From positions 3,431,840 through 3,495,839 of the forward strand of contig NC_019780.1 in NCBI RefSeq assembly GCF_000317615.1: a stretch of 64,000 bases of DNA, read 5' to 3'. The position numbers were made by a program, and so were the translations under genes. The notes under the pieces were generated by a model, which was given only the letters and a program-made list of their open reading frames with translations, was not told where the DNA came from and did no database searches. The DNA comes from Dactylococcopsis salina PCC 8305. Its GTDB lineage: Bacteria; Cyanobacteriota; Cyanobacteriia; Cyanobacteriales; Rubidibacteraceae. Shown piece after piece: positions 47,243 through 55,646 of this stretch (the first letter of the stretch is position 1; each line of letters begins with the position of its first letter).

Positions 47243-47902
47243 CTAATTACTTTTATTTTTATCCCAATCTTGATGTAATTTAACTAATTCTTGTTTTCTA
47301 AGCCTACTATAACCAGTGAGTCCCCGTTTTTTGGCTAAAGCCTTTAATTCTGTTGCATTCATTTGATTATATTCCTTAGTGATTGATTTCTTTTGCACTT
47401 CAACAGTAGGCTTAATTTCAATATGAATCTGAACTTTACCTTCATTTAATTCAGCTAATAAACTCGGTTCTAGATTAACTTCAAATGCTTTAACTAAGCC
47501 ATCAGAGGGTTTATTTCCAGCTAAAGCCCCCATTTTTTCTTGAATGAGGGGAACTTGATCATCTTCTAAATCAAAAACCCAAGTCCACAATCGATCGATT
47601 CCTAATTCTTCAGCAATGATACACCATTTCTGACCATAAACCACCTCATATTCATGTTCTTCTTCATCGGGTTCAATGCGTCTGACAATAATCGGAATTA
47701 AATTTGTTCCTTGTTCCTTGAAAGTTTCTTCAATTAACTCTCGTTCTTTTTGTGAAATCTCACTTTTTACCTTTTCCTTGTCAGGAATAGCGAGTAAAAC
47801 TGTCTCAACTTCTCCGTGATTACTGGGTTTAACTCGAAGATAATCAATAATTGTTTCTTGAGTCGTTTTTTCTTGCATCTGTTTTAGTTCCTTACTTAGC
47901 AA
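47243..47902 (-). CDS. ParB-like protein with C-terminal SAP-like motif
   Basis: 219 residues. The N-terminal 120 residues read like a ParB/sulfiredoxin-type domain: NLIPIIVRRIEPDEEEHEYE, VVYGQKWCIIAEELGIDRLW, WVFDLEDDQVPLIQEKMGAL; the YGQKW is at the place of the ParB catalytic/CTP segment. Then a variable linker (ELNEGKVQIHIEIKPTVEV), and the C-terminal 40 residues, MNATELKALAKKRGLTGYSR then LRKQELVKLH, match the SAP/Rho-N-like helix pair that binds DNA. It overlaps the ParA fusion gene upstream by 11 bases. The internal MQEKTTQETI at codon 9 is a second possible start. The pairing suggests it is the DNA-binding partner of that ParA. Confidence 0.75.
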   Translation of the reverse strand: MLSKELKQMQEKTTQETIIDYLRVKPSNHGEVETVLLAIPDKEKVKSEISQKERELIEETFKEQGTNLIPIIVRRIEPDEEEHEYEVVYGQKWCIIAEELGIDRLWTWVFDLEDDQVPLIQEKMGALAGNKPSDGLVKAFEVNLEPSLLAELNEGKVQIHIEIKPTVEVQKKSITKEYNQMNATELKALAKKRGLTGYSRLRKQELVKLHQDWDKNKSN

Positions 47903-48551
47903 CAGGTAAATTTTCAGATAAATGTCGCGCTAACGCTTCATAATTAGACAACGCTTTAGCAGCTGCTTCTTTATCGTTTTGACTCAAATCATGATCAAAC
48001 TCAGCTTCGCAGATTGGACGACCTTTTAAGGCATTAGTATTAACTACAGCTAAATTGGGAATCCAAGTATCTTCAGGGAAAATAGGAATTTCTTTACGTC
48101 TTTGATCTTTATTCAGTATAGAGTCAATCAATTTACGCATTTCTGCATTTACTCTTTTAGATTTTTTATCATACATACTTACAGCAATTCCCAAAATAGG
48201 AAGCGGTTCTTCTCTAGCATCATCGATCGCAAAAGCACGATTCATAACATATTCTAAAGCACGAATGGGATAAGGAGCTAATTGCGTAGGAATTAAAATA
48301 GCAGATGAAGCCATTAAAGAAATTGTATTCACTTTACCAAAAGATGGAGGAGCATCAATGAAAATAAAATCATATTCATTTTTATATCTTCTCAATTTTT
48401 TTGCTAAAACATTATCAACATCAACTGTGCTTAATAACTGAGGTTCCATATCACTTAAACGAATATGAGAAGGAATAATATCTAAATAAACCTGATTCCA
48501 TCGTTTAGGATACAACACATCCTCAACTTTGGTCTTGGCTTCAAGAAGCAA
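47892..48551 (-). pseudogene. ParA, C-terminal part of nuclease-ParA fusion
   Basis: This frame continues the ParA begun in the preceding frame: [60 protein letters not shown] (the Walker B region), and VSMYDKKSKRVNAEMRKLID. It lacks its own Walker A, which lies in the preceding frame. The two frames meet at a six-A tract (plus strand 48564-48569). With one more A, or a -1 slip at A-AAA-AAG, the protein reads [14 protein letters not shown] without a break and makes 473 residues. So I annotate it as the second half of one gene rather than a separate gene. Confidence 0.8.
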
Positions 48552-49312
48552 ATTACAAATATCTTTTTTCCTTGATCTTGTACATCTTCTAGGGGATCAA
48601 TTCCCAAACCAGTGGTTAAGTTAGCTTGCGAATCAATATCAATTAAAAGAACTTTTTTTCCCATGCGGTTCAAAGCAGCTGCTAAATTAATGGTCATCGT
48701 GGTTTTACCCACACCACCTTTATTATTGAAAACTGTGATAATCATAGATTGTTTTTTTTCTCCATTATTCTGAGTCGGAATTTGTAGCTGAAATTGCTTA
48801 ATTAATGCGGAACTGATGCGGTTATAGACTTTTCTATCGGTTTTAGTGAAAAGAGTGACGACTTTCTCACAATTGGTTTTAGATAGATATTTTAAGGCGG
48901 TAACAGATGTTGAATCATTTTGAATTTGCGATAAGGAAAACTGATCAATTAAGTGGATGTTTCCACAGTTGTTATAAAAGACAATAAATTCAGAACCATT
49001 CGTTAATATTCCAAAGAGAGTTCCTGAGTTTTGTAAATACTCCTTGATTTGTAAACTAAATTTTTTTAGCGACTGTTGAGCCGATTTTACTTCTATTAAC
49101 AGATATCGTCTATGTGGAGACAGTCGCTTATTCTTAATTAGGAAATCGACTCTTTTGTCGCCAATTAGTGCCTGTTGGCTATAGTCTTCTGTAGTATATC
49201 CTAAAATGTGTAAAAAGGGTTTGACAACTTTATTTTCCACATCTTTTTCGGTTTCACATTGTTTAAGGGAGAGTAATAACGCATCAATTCTATGGGGAGA
49301 AATATAGTTCAT
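48482..49312 (-). pseudogene. Nuclease domain plus ParA N-terminus (frameshifted fusion)
   Basis: Residues 1-170 look like the N-terminal nuclease of type I restriction subunits (HSDR_N-like PD-(D/E)XK): [60 protein letters not shown] with the E-x-K pair, and [19 protein letters not shown]. Then an SF ParA start: [20 protein letters not shown] (Walker A) and [20 protein letters not shown]. After GKK the frame goes off into ordinary amino acid noise, while the other frame continues ParA properly. The lesion is at the A-AAA-AAG heptamer. It overlaps the DUF2779 gene upstream by four bases. Confidence 0.8.
48564..48570 (-). promoter_or_regulatory. A-AAA-AAG slippery heptamer at the ParA frame junction
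   Basis: On the minus strand the codons are GGA AAA AAG ATA. The heptamer A AAA AAG (48563-48569) is in the phase needed for -1 ribosomal slipping as known from dnaX. A -1 slip yields GGA AAA AAA GAT ATT, the very frame that continues ParA. I see no clear downstream hairpin or Shine-Dalgarno-like stimulator, so this may equally be a loss of one A. Confidence 0.45.
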
Positions 49313-50145
49313 TGTTTCATGTTCGGAATTATTGTCTCTAAAAAAGTCTGATGAATCGCCACCATTGCATAAGTATCTTGTTCAGAATAAGTTTTTAAAT
49401 CCTCTAATTTTTTTTCTTTTTCATCACCTGCTTTTCCCTGAATTACTAAATCCCAGATCGCTTGTGCGTCGTCTCCATCCCGTATTTCTAAGTCATCATA
49501 ACTCATTTCTGGAACTAAGACAGGTAACACTTTTTTCAGAGAAGTTGAACCGCCAAAGTCTGGGTGTTGATAGTCATTTTTAAAGATTTCCCATTGATCC
49601 CATAAGCGTTCTTTAATTGCATTTAACTGGGTGCTATACTCTGGAAATTGCTCCGCTAATTCTCCCAGCCGTTTTGCTTCAAAAGGTTGATAGTAAACAA
49701 TAATTGAACCTTTTTCTCCTAGTGTCTCTAACAGTGACTCAATAATCTTTTCTCTCGGATCAGTTTCATTTTCGTGTAAATAAGTGTGATACTCTAACTT
49801 ACCATTTTCATGGAGAATATGACAACTGTATTGAAACGGAAACTGTTGATAAGGTTGTAATCCTTCAAAGCGAGGAATCGCTGGATTTAGAGTTTCAAAA
49901 TCGAAGAAATAAAGCGGATACTCTAACTGTAAAAGTTTCTCTAAAATCCCCTGTTCATTAACAATAAACTCAGGATTTAGCTTTTCTTCCACTGCTTGCG
50001 CTTGCTTTTCGGTTAGGGGGAAATCTTCGGGTAAGTCATGGAGGTGATAAATTCCTTGTGCGATTAAATCATTAACTTGCTCTAATTTTTTCCTCTTAAA
50101 TTCGGGATACTTAAAACGGTTGGTTCTTCGATTCCTTGCCAACAA
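49309..50145 (-). pseudogene. DUF2779-type protein, C-terminal part
   Basis: This frame carries the RNase H-like half of a DUF2779 protein: YPLYFFDFETLNPAIPRFEG (DFET, metal-binding Asp and Glu), PFQYSCHILHENGKLEYHTY, VYYQPFEAKRLGELAEQFP, and [17 protein letters not shown] (late Asp). Upstream it should continue KRKKLEQVNDLIAQGIYHLH, which joins to the other frame at a six-A tract (plus 50086-50091). One more A, or a -1 slip, makes one protein of 505 residues, the usual DUF2779 size. The listed start (TTG at 50145) is inside the overlap and unlikely to be real. Confidence 0.8.
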
Positions 50146-50825
50146 AAAGACTTAAATGGACAGGGATGAGGTTTGTCACAATGTTTCCCGATATTAATAT
50201 CAGGAAGTTGCTCTTTTTCTAAAGTATTTTGAGCGTTACGAATCAGTTGAGGAAGATTAGAAAAGACTCCTTTTAGTTTCTGGGTAACGTCTTCTTGGAT
50301 GAATAAATCAGATAAGTCGGGATAAACACAATCTCGATTAATATACATCACTTGGATGTTGCTAAGAAATAGATCATTTCCAGCCAATACATATTTCTGA
50401 ATGGCTAAGTCTTGAATATGTTCATCTTTAACTTTTGTCGCTGATTTAACTTCAATCAGTTGCCATTTTCCTGGTTCTTCTTGTTGGAGAATATCACATC
50501 CGATAACGATATTATCGAAGCTGAAGGTGGCTTCAAATATACACTTCTCACCTTTTTCTATAGCGTTTTGTGTTTGCTTAATTTTAGCTTCTGTGGTTTC
50601 CCCTTCTATCAAAATTCCTTGAGAAAAATACTGACGAGCGTAAATTCCCACCTCAATTCCTTGTTCAATGCGTCGCTGTTGGCTGTAGGAAAGTTGCTCT
50701 CCTGATTCTCCTTGATAAGTTTCTAGCCAGAGGCGTTTCTGACATTGCGATGCTGACAGAAGTTTGGATTTAGTGAGGAAGCTACTCATTTTTATGTTGT
50801 GTTCTAATCTGACTTTGTTTAACAA
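50082..50825 (-). pseudogene. DUF2779-type protein, N-terminal Cas4-like nuclease part
   Basis: Resembles the Cas4-like half of DUF2779 proteins: FLTKSKLLSASQCQKRLWLE (first Cys), EATFSFDNIVIGCDILQQEE (Asp), WQLIEVKSATKVKDEHIQDL (E-x-K), QKYVLAGNDLF, and the cysteine cluster KHCDKPHPCPFKSFCWQG that binds an iron-sulfur cluster. Ends at LRGKN where the frame is lost; the next frame continues. The family is an accessory nuclease of unknown role. It is the first gene of the operon; ATG at 50825, or MSSFLTKSK at codon 13 as alternative. Confidence 0.8.
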
Positions 50826-51256
50826 CTTAACACAGTTTACTCAAAAATTAACTTATTTTTTCTAACTTTTAAAATCACTAAAAATCACCTAAGTTCATTA
50901 AAAGTCACTAAAAATCACATTGCAGATGGATTGAGATAAAAATCCCCGTTTTAGGAATATATTGTTCCCCCCTTTCAAAGGGGGGTTAGGGGGGATTATA
51001 GAGAGGTTAAATTTTCCCAAATGGTATTATGATTGGCGTTGGGTTTCGTCTTCTCCACAAGGGCTTACTTGTTATCTCATTGTTCCTCCCTTTCAAAGGG
51101 GGTTAGGGGGGATTATAGAGAGGTTAAATTTTCCCAAATGGTATTATGATTGGTGTTGGGTTTCGTCTTCTCCTGATTGGCGTTGGGTTTCGTCTTCTCC
51201 ACCCAACCTACAACCTAATTGGCGTTGGGTTTCGTCTTCTCCACCCAACCTACTTG
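50826..51256. repeat. Tandem 115-base duplication of mixed repeats
   Basis: The block CCCCCTTTCAAAGGGGGGTT, AGGGGGGATTATAGAGAGGT, TAAATTTTCCCAAATGGTAT, TATGATTGGCGTTGGGTTTC is present twice (50967-51052 and 51086-51170), with a spacer. Two further GTTGGGTTTCG units follow (51178-51215 and 51219-51255). The first 130 bases hold TAAAAATCACTAAAAATCAC runs. No gene is seen. Confidence 0.75.
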
Positions 51257-52492
51257 TTATTTGCTTTTACGACGTTTATAACTTTGAAAAGCTGCTTTTT
51301 TCCGAAACTTTTTCTTGTCTTTTTGTTTTAAATCTGTAGATAAATCACTTAATTCTGCGAATTCTTCTTGCGCTTCTTCTTTCTCAAAACAGCTATAGGA
51401 ATCCTGAATCATGTCTTCTGCTTTTTGTAAAGAGGATCGAGCTAAATTATACTCTCCTCGATCGATGTATTGAATGGCTTCTTCTTTGGCGCGGGAGGTT
51501 TGCAATTTTGTCACCCATTTACGAACTTCCGAATTAAAAGGATAATTCTCTAATTCTTGTTGGGAAACCACTGATAAGGAAAGAGTTACTTTTTTTTCTA
51601 GTCGCTGATTCTGTTGAGTATTATTCCATCCTAAAGTGATTTCACAAAGGGCTTTTGGTGTTGCCATGGCTGGAACTTTTAACCGCACTGCAATATTAAT
51701 GGGGTTGCCAACAATTAAATTGGGAAGTAAATATTCACCATTATTATTGGTTTCTAAATCGTTAAAAACGTCCTCTAAGATCACCCCTGCTTGTGGCGTG
51801 AGGCTTAAAGTTACTTTTTGTCCGATGGTTGCAACTAAGCCTTGTAATTCATTTTGAAAGATGCTTTCTAACTGTTTAGGGTCTTCAATGTAATAATAGT
51901 TTCCATCCCCACTATTTGCCATTGCTTCCATCAAATCTTCGTTATAATCATCTCCAATACCAAGAGTGCTGGTGTTGATTCCATGTTGGGCTAAACCTTT
52001 CACGTCAGAAGCAATGAGATCAGGGTTGGTTTCACCGACATTGGCTAAACCATCAGATAGGAGTAACACACGGTTGAGGGCTTCTGGGTTTAATTGCTGA
52101 CTGACTTGGGTGCTTCCTTCAACCCAGCCTTGATGTAGCGCAGTTGTTCCCCCTGGGATCAGAGTTTTAATTTTGCGGAGAATTGCATCTTTGTTTTCAA
52201 CGAGGGTATTGGGAACTAGGGTTTTGACTTGATCGTCATAGCTGACAACGCTAACTCGATCGGTGGGGAGTAACTGAGAAACAGCATAGCAAGCCGCCTG
52301 ACGCGCATATTCTAGCTTTTCCCCAGACATTGATCCAGATCGATCGATGACTAAACCCAGATTGAGGGGGGGACGTTTGACGGTGGATTCTTCAGTTTCG
52401 GGAGTAATCCGAATCACTAAGTCTAAGGTGGTTGCAACTTCGGAACTGATGACGGAACGCAGGGGGATGAGTTCAATGCGGGGTTGATTCAT
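51257..52492 (-). CDS. vWA-domain protein
   Basis: 411 residues. The von Willebrand A domain (about 40-210) has the metal-ion-dependent adhesion site: LGLVIDRSGSMSGEKLEYAR (DxSxS), the TT in IPGGTTALHQG, and LLLSDGLANVGETNPD. The C-terminal part is beta-rich (VTLSLTPQAGVILEDVFNDL, then charged helices) and ends with a very basic tail (KKFRKKAAFQSYKRRKSK). No signal peptide, so it is cytoplasmic. It lies four bases downstream of the MerR-type gene, so they form an operon. This pairing is seen in other bacteria; the role is unknown. Confidence 0.88.
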   Translation of the reverse strand: MNQPRIELIPLRSVISSEVATTLDLVIRITPETEESTVKRPPLNLGLVIDRSGSMSGEKLEYARQAACYAVSQLLPTDRVSVVSYDDQVKTLVPNTLVENKDAILRKIKTLIPGGTTALHQGWVEGSTQVSQQLNPEALNRVLLLSDGLANVGETNPDLIASDVKGLAQHGINTSTLGIGDDYNEDLMEAMANSGDGNYYYIEDPKQLESIFQNELQGLVATIGQKVTLSLTPQAGVILEDVFNDLETNNNGEYLLPNLIVGNPINIAVRLKVPAMATPKALCEITLGWNNTQQNQRLEKKVTLSLSVVSQQELENYPFNSEVRKWVTKLQTSRAKEEAIQYIDRGEYNLARSSLQKAEDMIQDSYSCFEKEEAQEEFAELSDLSTDLKQKDKKKFRKKAAFQSYKRRKSK

Positions 52493-52496
52493 GGTT

Positions 52497-53159
52497 TTAC
52501 TGGCGAGTTTTTTTGATGGATAAAGTTTGAATGAGATTCTTAATTTTTGCGAGGAGTTGCTCTTGTTGATTCAAGGTTTTTGGAAACTTAAAATCAGAGC
52601 GAATATGTAATTCTAGCCCTGGTACAATTTCCCAGCGTGTCCATTGGCTAGAGGTCACTTGCTTACTCTTTTCTGGTGAAGAAGGAACACTATATTGTTG
52701 ATCCGAGAAGGATTCTTCGCGGAGTTGGGGTTGACTTGCTGATTGACGGTGACGCAGTTTCTGTAAATACTCTAAAGCTGAGTTGCTGGACTCTTCTGGA
52801 GAAAAAACATCTAACTGTACATCTCCCGTTAACCAATTTTTCAGTTCTTTATTGTTTTTCTGTCGTGCTAAATCATTGATCACATTCGCACTCATTCCTT
52901 CCGCTAATAACCGTCTTACCAATAAAAGTTGTAAGAGATGCCGATAAGTGTAAATGGCATACTTTCCCGCTTTTTTTGGCTCATCGACCATGCCAACGGT
53001 CGTATAATGTCTGACAAGACGGGGAGTAATTTCTGGTCTGACTTTCGAGTTATTTTTAGTTAAAGGAAGGAATTGAGGTAGTAATTGGTTGATTACCTCC
53101 ACAAATTCTTCAAGAGACCATTGGGGGGTTTGGTTCGCCCATTGTTCAAGAGTGTTCAT
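52497..53159 (-). CDS. MerR-type HTH regulator
   Basis: 220 residues. A MerR-type winged helix lies at about 45-110: ITPRLVRHYTTVGMVDEPKK, AGKYAIYTYRHLLQLLLVRR, LLAEGMSANVINDLARQKNN. The rest is a long variable tail with a Ser-rich stretch and a final beta-like part (WTRWEIVPGLELHIRSDFKF). There is no dimer coiled coil with metal-binding cysteines, so it is not a CueR-like copper sensor. It is the upstream gene of the vWA pair and probably controls it. Start ATG 53159. Confidence 0.85.
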   Translation of the reverse strand: MNTLEQWANQTPQWSLEEFVEVINQLLPQFLPLTKNNSKVRPEITPRLVRHYTTVGMVDEPKKAGKYAIYTYRHLLQLLLVRRLLAEGMSANVINDLARQKNNKELKNWLTGDVQLDVFSPEESSNSALEYLQKLRHRQSASQPQLREESFSDQQYSVPSSPEKSKQVTSSQWTRWEIVPGLELHIRSDFKFPKTLNQQEQLLAKIKNLIQTLSIKKTRQ

Positions 53160-53256
53160 TATTAATATAGCAAGATATTATGTCATTGTCAACATTTGTT
53201 GTCATAGTGATCAATCAGGTAATGGGAGATATGATAGCCAATCAGTTCATCTAAGT

Positions 53257-54876
53257 TCACTCATCGGGGTCAGTTTCCGCAACAACGGCGATATTTTTAG
53301 GGACTGGAATCACAATTCCTTCTTGATCGAATGCTTCTTTCACCATTTTCCGCAACTCCCCTTGAATATCATCGTGAACCCCGCGACGGCTGTTATTCGG
53401 CTTCAATTTAGTGACAGCGCGAACCATTAATTGTATTGTTCCAAATTCTTCTAAACCATCGACTTTTGTCGGTTCTAAAACATCATTGGGAAACCGTTGT
53501 TGAATGTCTTTTCCCACATCCTCTAGCACCCGATACACTAAGTCGAGATCAGAATCATAAGCGACACCAACATCAATCACGGCGTAAATATATTCTCGTG
53601 AGTAGTTGGTAATTGATTTTATATCACCATTGCGTAAAATTTGTAACTGTCCGTTAGGATGGCGAATCCGCGTGTTGCGAAGCTCGATCGCCTCTACCAC
53701 TCCCTCTGCATTTTCTACTTTAATATAATCCCCAACCAAATAATAGTTTTCAAAGAGGATAAAAAATCCGCTAACCGTATCATTCACTAAGTTTTGCGCT
53801 CCCAATCCCACTGCTAACCCCAAAAGACCAGCAGCCGCTAAAATAGGAGCAGGATCAATGCCAATAATTTCAAGAAGGATAATTCCCAACCAAACATAAA
53901 TCCCGTATTTAAGGAAGTTTTGAACAATGGGAATAAAAGTTACTCTGCGTTTGCGTTCTCCTTCGCCAAGGGTCTTTTTGCCAAGAAAAAGTCGCACGAC
54001 AAACAGATTACTAAATTCAATTAAAATTCGTCCCGCGAGAATAATTCCTAAAATCCGAATCCCATTAATGCCAATTACTGAAAAACCAACCAGGGGTTCA
54101 ATTTGAGCAATGACCCAGGTACTAATTCCGATCGCGATCGCGTATTCAACACAGCTAATAAAAAAGGGAATTAATGTTCTGAGTTGGGCGTAAGATTGTA
54201 ACGCAACATTCCGATTAATATAGGCTTCACTGAAAGCGTCGAGGGTGTCAATAATAGCAGGAGGAATTTTTAACAACAGCAGACCAAAGGCGATAATGAG
54301 GTAGATTTTAAGGATCGTAAAAAGAATATTGCTAACCGATTGTAGCTCAAAGGAAACGGTACATAAAAAAATAGTGGTTAACCATAAACTATTGGTAACA
54401 TGGAGTTTTAAAACTTGGAAAAACTGGTCAATACTAAAGTCATTACGAGTGAATTGATCCCAATCTTGGAGTCTTCTATTGATGCGATCTAAGAGTTTTC
54501 GGAGTGGTTTATTAATGATAATAACCGTTGCGATCGCGATCGTACTTTGTAGAAAACTAAAACCAAGATCAAGCCAGAATGTTGGTGAAAGTTGATTAAA
54601 AGTATTAATTGTAGTTGACCAAAGCGAGTGACCTTGCCATAGTAAAACTAAATTAAACCCGATAATTGCAAGAGTAAAAACAATCCCTAAAAAAACTAAC
54701 AGTTTGAGCAGTAGTTTTCGACTATTCGTTAAAAATTGTCGTGGTAAGGGTAATCTGGGAATTGATTCCAGTCGTTTAAAAAATAAATCTGTTCCCCAAA
54801 GTAGCAGAGAAAAAGCGGTCGCCAATAGGAGAATTTCTCCTGTAATTACTAATAAATCTATCAATGTAAAGCTCAT
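53257..54876 (-). CDS. MscS-family mechanosensitive channel
   Basis: 539 residues. Five or more membrane helices (first at 5-27, then 50-70, 100-125, 165-185, 235-260) precede the MscS core: pore helix ILAAAGLLGLAVGLGAQNLV, the beta domain FFILFENYYLVGDYIKVENA, EGVVEAIELRNTRIRHPNGQ, and the mixed domain FPNDVLEPTKVDGLEEFGTI. It opens when membrane tension rises, releasing solutes on osmotic downshift. The start ATG 54876 lies at the edge of an array of seven 102-base repeats, each carrying the same ATGAGC and upstream sequence, so expression control by repeats is likely. Single gene. Confidence 0.93.
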   Translation of the reverse strand: MSFTLIDLLVITGEILLLATAFSLLLWGTDLFFKRLESIPRLPLPRQFLTNSRKLLLKLLVFLGIVFTLAIIGFNLVLLWQGHSLWSTTINTFNQLSPTFWLDLGFSFLQSTIAIATVIIINKPLRKLLDRINRRLQDWDQFTRNDFSIDQFFQVLKLHVTNSLWLTTIFLCTVSFELQSVSNILFTILKIYLIIAFGLLLLKIPPAIIDTLDAFSEAYINRNVALQSYAQLRTLIPFFISCVEYAIAIGISTWVIAQIEPLVGFSVIGINGIRILGIILAGRILIEFSNLFVVRLFLGKKTLGEGERKRRVTFIPIVQNFLKYGIYVWLGIILLEIIGIDPAPILAAAGLLGLAVGLGAQNLVNDTVSGFFILFENYYLVGDYIKVENAEGVVEAIELRNTRIRHPNGQLQILRNGDIKSITNYSREYIYAVIDVGVAYDSDLDLVYRVLEDVGKDIQQRFPNDVLEPTKVDGLEEFGTIQLMVRAVTKLKPNNSRRGVHDDIQGELRKMVKEAFDQEGIVIPVPKNIAVVAETDPDE

Positions 54877-55590
54877 AATGATTGGGTTTCAAGTTTTCTC
54901 AGTGCTATATGGCAATTATTTTGCCCCCTAACCCCCAATTCTGGGGGAACTCAATGAGTCAATAAATTTTAAGCTCATAATGATTGGGTTTCAAGTTTTC
55001 TCAGTGCTATGTGCCAATTATTTTGCCCCCTAACCCCCAATTCTGGGGGAACTCAATGAGTCAATAAATTTTAAGCTCATAATGATTGGGTTTCAAGTTT
55101 TCTCAGTGCTATATGGCAATTATTTTGCCCCCTAACCCCCAATTCTGGGGGAACTCAATGAGTCAATAAATTTTAAGCTCATAATGATTGGGTTTCAAGT
55201 TTTCTCAGTGCTATATGGCAATTATTTTGCCCCCTAACCCCCAATTCTGGGGGAACTCAATGAGTCAATAAATTTTAAGCTCATAATGATTGGGTTTCAA
55301 GTTTTCTCAGTGCTATATGCCAATTATTTTGCCCCCTAACCCCCAATTCTGGGGGAACTCAATGAGTCAATAAATTTTAAGCTCATAATGATTGGGTTTC
55401 AAGTTTTCTCAGTGCTATATGCCAATTATTTTGCCCCCTAACCCCCAATTCTGGGGGAACTCAATGAGTCAATAAATTTTAAGCTCATAATGATTGGGTT
55501 TCAAGTTTTCTCAGTGCTATATGGCAATTATTTTGCCCCCTAACCCCCAATTCTGGGGGAACTCAATGAGTCAATAAATTTTAAGCTCAC
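54871..55590. repeat. Seven-copy 102-bp tandem array at the mscS start
   Basis: Units begin at 54871, 54973, 55075, 55177, 55279, 55381 and 55483, with a partial unit at 55585. Each holds GCTCATAATGATTGGGTTTC, TCAAGTTTTCTCAGTGCTAT, a palindrome CCCCCAATTCTGGGGG and TCAATGAGTCAATAAATTTT. Copies differ only at about two bases (TATATGGC, TATGTGCC, TATATGCC). On the minus strand each unit carries ATGAGC plus the same bases before it as mscS and opens a 16-residue frame (MSLKFIDSLSSPRIGG) that ends at TAG. Confidence 0.95.
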
Positions 55591-55646
55591 AATTCTATTA
55601 TGTTATAGTAATGGGGATTATTCCCTAAATTTTAAGACGAATTAAA

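Noticed and set aside
43239-53159. Prophage or integrated plasmid
   Set aside because: No integrase, terminase, capsid or replication protein is visible; ParA/ParB-like genes alone are not enough.
54871-55590. CRISPR array
   Set aside because: Units are tandem and adjoin with no variable spacers; period is 102 bases throughout and no cas genes are near.
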